Shown here: in pieces, positions 33,241 through 42,230 of the stretch
How positions within the stretch are numbered: the first letter of the stretch is position 1
How the letters are laid out: each line of letters begins with the position of its first letter
Origin: Ariolimax columbianus
Taxonomy: Eukaryota; Mollusca; Gastropoda; Stylommatophora; Arionidae
Direction: 5' to 3'
DNA length: 64,000 nt
Assembly (NCBI GenBank): GCA_036924085.1
Contig: JAVGWX010000004.1
Coordinates: forward strand, 80,058,941-80,122,940
The notes under the pieces: model-generated
Seen by the model: only the letters and a program-made list of their open reading frames with translations
Databases searched by the model: none
Told to the model about the DNA's origin: nothing
Translations under genes and position numbers: made by a program

Positions 33241-34000
33241 GCGTAGAAATATTTTTTTAATGATTTGATGAGTTGCGTGGTACTATTGTTGATGTTGCGC
33301 CAGATAAGGTGAACGAAACATGTTCGCATCCCGATGAACATCTCATGAAGCATATGGTTATACAGTGGGAGGAGGGTCTACTAACACATGGCAAGCCCTA
33401 GTCCAAATGACAGTGTAAATCAACTAACAAGGAAGGATCAGAGCACCATTTTCCGACTGAGAACCCAACACATCCCATCAAACAAACACCTGAGCAGAAT
33501 CCAACACATCCCATCAAACAAACACCTGAGCAGAATCCAACACATCCCATCAAACAAACACCTGAGCAGAATCCAACACATCCCATTAAACAAACACCTG
33601 AGCAGAATCCAACCACAATATACTCCTGAGTGGCAGATGTGTACACCTATATGAAACCGTTGATTATCATCTCTTTAAGTGCTCAGAGTTAAATTATTTT
33701 AAGAAAATACTTCTTCCTTCGTGACCAGATACATGGACATTTTGTATGGCACTAGACAACATCTGATAAACAAGTGCAGATACCATTACAGGGAAATGAG
33801 CCGACAGGCGAGAGCTGGATGCTGTTGAATCCCTAACAACATTGGTTTGAGTAGAAATATTTTTTTTTAACGGTTGATGGGTTGCGTGGTACTGTCGTTG
33901 ATGTTTCGCAGGTGGACGGAACATGTTGATCGCAGGCCTGATGAACATCTCATGAATTATCTGGTTATACAGCGAGCTCTGAGCAGACGCTCGTTACACG
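33241..34000. repeat. Pair of ~140-bp direct repeats about 607 bp apart
   Basis: 33241-33385 and 33848-33990 share TAGAAATATTTTTTTAA, a GGGTTGCGTGGTACT block, GATGAACATCTCATGAA and TGGTTATACAG, with moderate divergence. They enclose the LINE fragment at 33388-33654. Whether they are ends of a composite element or two family members is unresolved. Duplicated at 54772-55531. Confidence 0.6.
33388..33654 (+). mobile_element. LINE post-RNase H fragment with internal 36-bp repeat
   Basis: The frame starts NDSVNQLTRKDQSTIFRLRTQH, the segment that follows RNase H in these LINEs (compare YYQLNRREQVVVFRLRTGHNR). It then breaks into four in-frame 36-bp units (33465-33608), each reading HIPSNKHLSRIQ (last unit HIPLNKHLSRIQ). 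Only one base differs among the units. The repeat is not part of the LINE consensus. Duplicated unchanged at 54919-55185 (units 54996-55139). Confidence 0.7.
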
Positions 34001-34084
34001 GACAAATGGATCGCAACAGAGACTTCTTGAAAGTGTTTCACTGCGGCAAAATATGTTGTACCAGAAATGGTCTCTTTAGCCATA

Positions 34085-34590
34085 TTTCTTCTTCTTCTCT
34101 TCTTCTTCTTATTATTATTATTACTATTCGTCGTTCATTCTCTAAAGAAAGTCTATGTTTTTCTTACAATGGACACCGTTCTTTGTAAGACTGTTTTATC
34201 TCCAAACAACTTATTGCCCGCTTCTGTGTCTTGTGGTCAGTATTGTTCTGTCTCTGAAGGATCTTTTCTACGGTCATGGTATGTCCTCTACATGGACATC
34301 TGTCATTTTTCCCAATCCTCATTTTGTTGGAAAGATGACATGTGAGTCTTTTACTACCAGTTCTCAGTCTGGAGATGATGTCTTGCTCGTTAGTTAAATC
34401 ACAGCAGTTTTCTTCTTTTCGGAAGTTGATGTGTTGAGCAGCACATTTTTCCTGAAGTTGATTTTAATTATGGTCTTGGTCTAATTATATGTTACGCTCA
34501 GGTTTGGTTGTGGGGAAGTTCTTCTACGCTTTGCTAGTTTGTCTGTAGCTTCAATATTATAGTGGGAAGGCATCCAAAGACTGATCAACT
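34085..34590 (-). mobile_element. Decayed RNase H LINE, 3' end
   Basis: On the minus strand from 34590: an MPSHYNIEATDKLAKRRRTSPQPN-like block (RNase H C-terminal motif), then an EQDIISRLRTGSKRLTCHLSNKMRIG block, CPCRGHTMTVEKILQR, and a tail seen as TCTTCTTCTTC on the plus strand at 34086-34110. Clearly the same structural type as 9276-10750 but more diverged, so an older or sister family. Duplicated at 55616-56121. Confidence 0.7.
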
Positions 34591-34724
34591 TTTAGTGTTT
34601 TTGTGAGAGGTGTGTCAGAGAACACTGTTGCCAAATGAGAACACATCTCGCAGCATAAGTTAAAAGCTGTCGCCATCTTAGTTTGGTTTGGGCAACTATT
34701 ATTATTGTTACTATTATTAGACGG

Positions 34725-35130
34725 GAAGCCAGTGGTCTCGAGGTAAGGTGTTCGCCTCGGGTGCTCCAGGTCGCGGGATCAAATCTCGGTGATGACACAT
34801 GGATTTTTTTTCACGTGAATCATCCGGTAAATATTTCACCTGATCTCCGAGTAGTGAGATTAGACCCCCGTGTGGAGTGGCGCGCACTTTAAAAATACCT
34901 TAGCAGTTGGAAATCGAATAGAGTAGGCCTGACGGCCGCTGATCGGGAAAATTCAAGTTTAAAATCTACTCAAATTATTCTAGGGATTCACGTCCCACAG
35001 AGAATATGTCACAAAAACGGTGACTGTGTGGTCATAACACCAGTCCTTGGTTATGTGCTTAGCGAAGCGGCTTAGATCACGCCTGACAGGCTACGGGTCT
35101 ACCTTGCTCTAATTTACGCTTCCACCTCCA
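34725..35130 (+). mobile_element. tRNA-derived SINE, plus strand
   Basis: tRNA-like head (CTCGAGGTAAGGTGTTCGCC, then B-box-like GGGATCAAATC) followed by the same body as the SINE at 24690-25080: CACGTGAATCAT, CCCCGTGTGGAG, AAAATACCTTAGCAGTTGGAA, GAGTAGGCC, then CCCACAGAGAATATGTCA and GGCTACGGGTCTACC. Duplicated at 56256-56661. Confidence 0.75.
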
Positions 35131-35159
35131 CCAGTCTCTAAAATAGGCGATCGAATATT

Positions 35160-35904
35160 CCAAGTGCTAACAGATGCGGGGATTGACCTGGCAAGTGACC
35201 AGTGGATTTTCACTTGTCAAAAAATATGAAACAAAGTCTAACGACGTCTAACGACATGAGTGGACTGATGATAGAAGATAGATAGATATTATTAGAATGA
35301 AACAAAACTTTTATCAAAGTCTAGCATGAGAAACAAATGATATGTATGAATGGAAAAGACATACACGAATAATCATAGGTCTACAATTATAGCAAAATAT
35401 CACGGTCAGATCTGGTAAGCATTACTTATCGTAGATAGATTGTAAAAGCGGAGTGCGCCAGGAATGAATACTGTCCCTTTGTCAGTTTGACATTTAAACA
35501 GAACATATTTGTCCACAAATAGGAAACATGCCCTGACTCATCATGAGTGTAGCATAAATAAATAAAGTTGGAGATTCGGTGGACAGTTTAGCAGCGTGGA
35601 TAGATCGTTTTAAAAAAAAAAAAAAAAATAGGTATGACCTATTCTTCCGATCAAATCAGCTGTAAGTCGGTACCTGACGAAGTCAGGTGAAAATTAGGAA
35701 GCCGCCTTGACAGCTACAGAGTTAGGCTGTGTCGTCGGTACGTCAGCATTGAAAAGGGCTGATCACATGTGGGGCGCCCAGGTGTAGTGAAGGTGATTCT
35801 AAGAACCATTGGCCATTATTTGTCCATATATCTGGCACTAATAAACCGGTTGGACTATTCTTTTTTATTTGTCCGTGTATCTGCTCCTAATAAACCTTTT
35901 GGAC
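35160..35904. other. No recognisable gene
   Basis: Includes a poly-A run at 35612-35629. No motif on either strand. Confidence 0.5.
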
Positions 35905-35982
35905 CATGTGGTGGTCACACTAGAATCTGGTTGTGGTAACCTTCCAATTTCTTTCTCCAATCTGTCTGCCTTCTCTTTGCCT
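35905..35982 (-). mobile_element. Short RNase H LINE fragment at the unit junction
   Basis: Reverse complement reads GKEKADRLEKEIGRLPQPDSSVT, matching GNEEADRLAKEGARLPQPDTSVT of the RNase H LINE. It ends within a few bases of where unit 2 starts to match unit 1. Copy at 57436-57513. Confidence 0.65.
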
Positions 35983-35984
35983 GA

Positions 35985-37110
35985 AATGTCCATAAGATGT
36001 ATGAATCGTACATCATGGCACACATGTCTTCATGAAGGTGCAGCGTCACATGGGGCATCCATAACATCATCAGCTGAAAAACGTAGACGGACTGAAAATA
36101 ACGCGAAATTAAGCCTTCACATGATGCGCACTTTTGTAGCCTACACTGCCCGAGGTGTTTTAAGACCGACGTCGAGCCTTACAGTCACCGTCGAAATCAT
36201 CGACTGACTGACCATTCTCCAAATGGATGAACACAGACAGTGGTCATCGCCACACGTGATGGACGAAAATAATCAGTATCGTATATGAGTAAGGGCAGGC
36301 TGTACTGGTGAAAACAGAAATAGATCATTGCAATATTGTTATTCTAGGGCTGGCAGAGACAGGTATGAGCGCACCGTACAACCGCTTCTTGTGGATGCGC
36401 TCATCTGGCATGTGAACAACGTGTACCAGCCCACAATAGCTGAGTTATTTTCAGAAGTGTATGGATGCTCAACATGTTAGTTTCAACAAGGATTTCAGAG
36501 CTAGACACTTTCTACTGCCACATGATCTGGAGCAGCCTACATAGACAGCTCAAGTGAAAACGATTGATCGGTCTGACATTTCTGCTTTACACTGTCCATG
36601 TTTCACAGGCATGCAACATTGTGAACAACACCACAAACACGATAAACCTATACCGTGGTGACGACACTAATGCCTTATCGGCTCCAGACGATTGCTTGGA
36701 GCCTCCTAAACACAGAGCTCGTCTTAGCAAACCTATTATTGACCACATGGTAGATACTGGCCTTTCTAGTGAGAGTACTGCCTAGGTAGGTGAGGCTAGC
36801 TACCGTCTGTGGACGCTGGTCCTAAACAGTAATGTTAGGCTCCTCAGAGGCAGGCTGGAAGAGAATTCCGTTTTCCTAGTGTTAATCGGCGGAACAAAGT
36901 TACTGCACACCACCGAAAACCCTGTTATTGTGGACTGAAAATCTTTTTATGAGCATGTGATGAGGGCACAATCGTTCATGAACAGGAGATCCAAGATCGT
37001 GGCTTCTCTCGCCTTGGTGTAAGATTTCACCCATATACGCGTATCTAAGCATAAACAGTCTTGTAAGGCGTGTCCGTTCTCTACGCTGCTTGTCAGAACG
37101 CACACGCCAG
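35985..37110 (-). mobile_element. Decayed LINE thumb fragment, unit 2
   Basis: Copy of 16953-18100 with more damage: the palm (FAND) region is interrupted. The plus frame 36564-36785 is its shadow. Also at 57516-58640. Confidence 0.6.
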
Positions 37111-37436
37111 TGACAGACATAATCTTAATTTGTGTTCTTAATTCTTAGTCGACCTGTACTTATACAGAGGCAGATGCTCTAATACAGGTCCAAGATCTGG
37201 TATGAGCTGGATGTAGCTAGGAGAAAGGTTTCCTGCATAACGGTCTAGGTTCGAGCAGTTTAATACTCCTAATACTCCGCTGGTTTGGAAGAAATGCTTA
37301 CGGAGGGTGGTTAACCGATGTGCCGAGTCCATGTGAATAGACTCAAACACTAGAGGAAAGTAAACTGTTTTCGCCATCTATACTGCTCCAAACAAGCCAC
37401 ATACCCATGATCGGTGTTATGACATGACACATAGTT

Positions 37437-37730
37437 AGTCGCTTCTTACAACATGCTCTGTAGCAGAGTCCAGGTTTTCACTGGGGTTTTTCTATCTAGA
37501 ATGTTACCCCATGTATCCACATCATTCATGACCACACAGGAATTAACATAGTACGCAGCAGGTGGCATGTTTAGTATATCATACTAATACAACAACTATT
37601 AAAGTGAGTGCAATGAGATTACAAAGAACACAAGAACTATTTTTATCTAAATAGGTACGCGGAGTTTAAAATCATCAGCTATTTAATGTTGCTCCAGACT
37701 ACCGCAGACTCCCCTCCTATTATCTGGTGT
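37437..37730. repeat. Segment present 5' of genes 2 and 3 but not gene 1
   Basis: Between AGTCGC(T/C)TCTTACAA and TGTCAC(G/A)AAGACCCC, gene 1 has about 22 bp (18436-18470 region) while genes 2 and 3 have about 295 bp, a copy of the dispersed repeat also seen at 23384-23620. It ends ~190 bp upstream of the open frame, so it lies in an intron or 5' flank and could alter expression or splicing. Confidence 0.7.
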
Positions 37731-37922
37731 CACGAAGACCCCGGCTGACCACTCGGGACCTTGTTCTAATTTGTGTTAAGGGGCTTTTTAATGGTACAGC
37801 CTGCTCTCAAACGAAATTGGGTCACCAAAATATACGCTTCGCACATTTTATTTGCATATATTTCAGATTTATTTTTTAGTCATTTGTTAATAAATGTGTT
37901 TTTATTCTCACTAAATGTGTGA

Positions 37923-39269
37923 ATGTTTATTGCAATTATTGATATCTTTTTCTGCATTATTCTTGTCTTTGCTCACATTTTATTGTTGTTAACAGATCTG
38001 GAAGATATTAATGAGGAAATGAAACAACAGAAGGTTCATATATGCGCTGTACAGGCATCCTGCCAAAGTCGATTTTGCTTTTTACAAAATATACTTGTAA
38101 ACCTTTTATACTGGAGAGCTATAACAACTGAGAACGCCAATACTATATATCTCAATTCCTGTGATAAATGCAGGTATAGATATATTTATAATATTACAAA
38201 CACATTCAGTTACTCGGTGACCATTTCTTCTAACCCAGACAGAGCCTGTCACTGGGAATGTGAAATTCGTATACAATCTGTCAGAGATAACAGCCGGCTA
38301 TGTCTTGCGCAGGAAGGAATACAAAGCCAGATTAATGACAGCAATGTATTTTTGTTCGTTTATGACGGCGTAGAGCAAGAAAGAATAATGTTTCAACTGA
38401 ATTATGCTCAACGTAATACATATGGCAATGAAATTTGCACGAAGAATAATTCAATAGATTTCCATCTGATCAACAAGGCAGCAAGCGAAAATACTAGTAT
38501 AGATCAACTTCGTATTAATTTACGGGTGTTAGATATTGAAAACCCTGAGCGCAGGATCTACCTAGGTGGGCTCTCCTGTGGTACAGTTTATCAGCTATTA
38601 AACAGCAATATTAGCATTTATAACCAACCAGAACACAATGAGACGGAAACGTTTGGGAACAGTTTACCTAGTCTATGCGTTATTAAATTAGAAATGATAG
38701 AAGATAATATAAGCTCCGACAAAAGGATATGTTTTATTTATCTCCCTCCAGAACACGTGAACTGCCAAAGTGTTTGGACATTTTCCGTATTCACGACTTG
38801 GAATTATACAGATGCAGACAAAATGACATACACTACACACTGTGAAGATGAACACGCTTTAAAAAGACATGTTTATTGCGCCGACATAGGTGTTCGTAAA
38901 ATAACAGCGGTTATCAAAAGAGACATCAACGCCCTAAAGTCGATGAATTATACGAACATATTTCACTATATTGTCCTTGATTACAACAGATCTGAAGATA
39001 GTTTAAGGAACTTATTATTTATTAATAAAAAATCAGGTAGGCATGCTGAATTTGAAAAGAACTTGAATAAGGTCTGGACTATAACAATTAGCATATTTGT
39101 TGTAATTATATTGGTTTTATTTTTAACTTGTATTGCTTTTGTAAAAAAGATCAAAGACGATTCAGATGAGAGCAATGAAACCGCCAATTCAAGTTCGTCT
39201 ATCGAACACAAGGATAGTCAGGACAGTACAGAAAAGTATAATACAGGGTCAACGGTGTCCCATGAGTAA
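37923..39269 (+). CDS. Single-pass membrane glycoprotein, copy 2
   Basis: A 448-residue frame about 95% identical to copy 1 and identical to copy 3 over residues 1 to ~250. Same architecture: hydrophobic first 24 residues (signal peptide or intron, acceptor AACAG ending at 37995), Cys-rich glycosylatable ectodomain, transmembrane helix near 385-407, and an acidic Ser-rich tail ending GSTVSHE as in copy 1. Compared with copy 1, one codon (Ser) is inserted ahead of GRHAEFEKN, and the extra Cys in YLCGLYCG is Gly (YLGGLSCG). The 5' 250 codons side with copy 3 and the C-terminus with copy 1, so copy 2 looks like a recombinant. The stop is followed by the 41-bp array. Confidence 0.8.
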   Translation: MFIAIIDIFFCIILVFAHILLLLTDLEDINEEMKQQKVHICAVQASCQSRFCFLQNILVNLLYWRAITTENANTIYLNSCDKCRYRYIYNITNTFSYSVTISSNPDRACHWECEIRIQSVRDNSRLCLAQEGIQSQINDSNVFLFVYDGVEQERIMFQLNYAQRNTYGNEICTKNNSIDFHLINKAASENTSIDQLRINLRVLDIENPERRIYLGGLSCGTVYQLLNSNISIYNQPEHNETETFGNSLPSLCVIKLEMIEDNISSDKRICFIYLPPEHVNCQSVWTFSVFTTWNYTDADKMTYTTHCEDEHALKRHVYCADIGVRKITAVIKRDINALKSMNYTNIFHYIVLDYNRSEDSLRNLLFINKKSGRHAEFEKNLNKVWTITISIFVVIILVLFLTCIAFVKKIKDDSDESNETANSSSSIEHKDSQDSTEKYNTGSTVSHE

Positions 39270-39282
39270 TATACATGAAGGT

Positions 39283-40500
39283 GTAAAGGGATAGGATTAT
39301 CTGCCCAGGGGTATATGAAGGGATTAAAGAATGGGGCGATCTGAGTAGGTGGAGATGAAGTTGACTAAAGGACGGTAAGATCTGTTTAGGTTGAGATGAA
39401 GGGGACTAAATGACGGGACGATCTGTTAAGGTTGAGATGAAGGGGACTAAAGGACGGGTCCATCTGTTTAGGTTGAGATGAAGAGGACTATAGGACGGGA
39501 CGATCTTTTAGGTTGAGATGAAGAGGACTAAAGGACGGGACGATCTGTTTAGGTGGAGATGAAGAGGACTAAAGGACGGGACGATCTGTTTAGGTGGAGA
39601 TGAAGGGGACTAAAGGACGGGACGATCTGTTTAGTTGGAGATGAAGGGGACTAAAGGACGAGACGATCTGTTTAGGTTGAGATGTACGTGACTAAAGGAC
39701 GAGAAGATCTGGTTAGGTTGAGATGTACGTGACTAAAGGACGAGACGATCTGGTTAGGTTGAGATGAAGGGGACTAAAGGACGGGACGATCTGTTTAGGT
39801 GGAGATGAAGGGGACTAAAGGACGAGACGATCTGTTTAGGTTGAGATGTACGTGACTAAAGGACGAGAAGATCTGGTTAGGTTGAGATGTACGTGACTAA
39901 AGGACGAGAAGATCTGGTTAGGTTGAGATGTACGTGACTAAAGGACGAGACGATCTGGTTAGGTTGAGATGTACGTGACTAAAGGACGGGACGAGCTGTT
40001 TAGGTTGAGATGTACGTGACTAAAGGACGAGACGATCTGGTTAGGTTGAGATGTACGTGACTAAAGGACGAGACGATCTGGTTAGGTTGAGATGTACGTG
40101 ACTAAAGGACGGGACGAGCTGTTTAGGTTGAGATGAACTGGAATTAGGGCTGGGAAGATCGACAAAAGTGGAAATTAAGGGTATTACGGAATGTAACTAT
40201 CTGCCTAGGTGAGCAAGAACGGGACTTAGGGGTGGGAGGATCATCGTAGGTTATTCGAAGGTGATTATGGGACGGTGATAACTGGACGGCACAATCTGCC
40301 AACCTGGATAAGAAGGTGAAAAAAGGACGGTGATTTCTGGACGGCACAATCAGCCAAGGTAGGCAAGAATGCGATTAAATAACGTGACGATTTGCTTTGG
40401 TGGATAAGAAGGTGATTAAGGGAAGGTGATTACTGGACGGGAAAATCTGCTTTAGGTGGACAAGAAGGTGATTAATGGACAACCCAATCTGCCTAGAGGG
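39283..40500. repeat. 41-bp minisatellite after gene 2
   Basis: Same period and subtypes as after gene 1, with a core at ~39360-40135 (about 19 units). Unit order differs in the left part, while the right part (TACGTGAC subtypes and the decayed edge from 40135) matches the gene-1 array at a shift of 19305. Gains and losses of units have therefore occurred since duplication. Confidence 0.95.
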
Positions 40501-40773
40501 ACTTAATATTTTGAATATTTTGTGGCACAATATGACCAGATGGGCTTGAGAATGCCCAAACTGCGTAGATCAGTGGTTCTCAAACTCTTTCTTACCGCCA
40601 AGCTACCCATTCCACATGTAAGAGTGGCATTGCTATCCCTGCAGTTTCCATTATTGCCTACCTCAAGCGATGCATTCCAAATAATATGTTTCTAGTATTG
40701 TTATTTTGGTTCGCATTTGTGAGGGTTCGTTAACTTGGATTATTGTTATTGTGTAGCAGGATCCAGGTTTCCA

Positions 40774-42198
40774 CTGGACTTAAAGTCAAGCTACGAAGAA
40801 GTGAAGTTTGTGGGAAAATGTACAGATGGATCAGCCACTACCTAAAAAATAGAACAGCCAGAGTTCAAGTACAAGGGCATATGAGCAAAAAGATGACACT
40901 TGAGCAGGGAGTACCCCAAAGAGGAGTACTGTCACCCACACTCTTCCTGGTGTATATAAATAACATCACTGAGAACATACCAAGAAGAGTCCACAGCTCC
41001 ATGTTTGCAGACGATCTGGCTATGTGGACCTCTGAAAAGAATCTCACCATAGCAAGTAATCGGATACAGCAGGCCCTAACATCGCTGGAGGAGTGGGCGA
41101 ACTCATGGCTTGTCAAAATAAATGAGGAAAAAAACAACATGTACGATATTCTCGGTTTCAAACAAACTCCAAAACACAAAATTAAGTCTTAACGGCAAAT
41201 ATCAGCCTCCAAACTACCTGGGAGTCACATTTGATCAGCGCATGACATGGAAAATTCAGATCGAGAGAAACCGAATGAAAGCCAGAGAAAGAATGGCAAT
41301 CATGAGGAAATTTGTTGGCACAAGCTGGGGAGCAGACGAAAGTATACTAAAGAAACTGTACACTGGAAGAGTGAGACCAGTTCTCGAGTATGGCATTGCG
41401 GCATGGACAACAGCTGCAAAGCCGAACTTTGACAAAATTACAAACTCCAGAACCAAGCCATGAGAGTTATAACAGGAGGCATGAAGTCAACGCCAATTGT
41501 AGAGCTGGAACAGATTACAAATCTGCAATCCATGACCGACAGAAGAGACTGCAAAGCCCAGCAGCAAGCACAAAAACTCAGAAGACTGACAGACTATCCA
41601 ATGCATAAGCGACTAAATAATTTTGGAAATGGGAAACTAAAGCGGAGAAACTTTGCAGAAATAGCCAAAGCAAAGATGAACGAAGACCCTATGAACGCAC
41701 TGACAACACCAAAGCTCATCCCTACTGTACGCAAACCTACCTGGAGGCAGCATATATTTCAAGAGGTGGTAGAAAATATACCAGGTATTGGAAACAAGAA
41801 CAGCCAGACTAAAAAAGAAAGAAGAGACATAACCCTGAGGTACATAACGAAAAACTACCCAAGCATGGACTGGACCAATGCATATACGCTCTGTAACAAA
41901 CACAACACAGAACGGAGGGGCAGGGGTATTCTTGAGCCTACCAAATGGTAGAAAAATAACACTGGCAGTGGCAACTGGAAAATACACAGAGCGGAGGCAG
42001 AGGCACTGAGGGCTGCAGTAGAAGAAATGGTGACATGCAAAAGAAATGAAAGCCATATAGTCCTGCTTACAGATGCCCTGGCCGTAGTAACAGCACTGAA
42101 AAGCTAGAAAAATACTGAACTTAATGATTTAAGAGCAGTACTCTGTCAGCAGTCCGCATCAAAAAGAGTAGTGGTACAGTGGGTTCCATCCCACTGTA
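40774..42198 (+). mobile_element. RNase H LINE, unit 2 copy, 3'-deleted
   Basis: Copy of 21469-23383 with the same frameshifts and the same TDG-removing deletion, so it was already inactive when duplicated. It breaks off after GTAACATC, in the RNase H WVPSHCNIQ motif, where it joins a (CT)n tract. Confidence 0.92.
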
Positions 42199-42228
42199 AC
42201 ATCTCTCTCTCTCTCTCTCTCTCTCTCT
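42199..42228. repeat. (CT)n tract at deletion junction
   Basis: CTCTCT run joining sequence equivalent to 22898 with sequence equivalent to ~24100 of unit 1. Net loss is 1201 bp. Confidence 0.9.
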
Positions 42229-42230
42229 TC

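Larger units (their letters stand above)
16953..35982 (+). repeat. Segmental duplication unit 1 (~19.0 kb)
   Basis: Colinear with 35983-57513. Unit 2 carries a 3425-bp LINE insertion (including its TSD), a 1201-bp deletion and about 280 bp of extra sequence 5' of the gene, which account for the length difference. The left junction is near 16953, where sequence matching the start of unit 2 (CATAAGATGTATGAA) begins. Each unit carries one copy of the membrane-protein gene and a 41-bp minisatellite. Confidence 0.9.
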
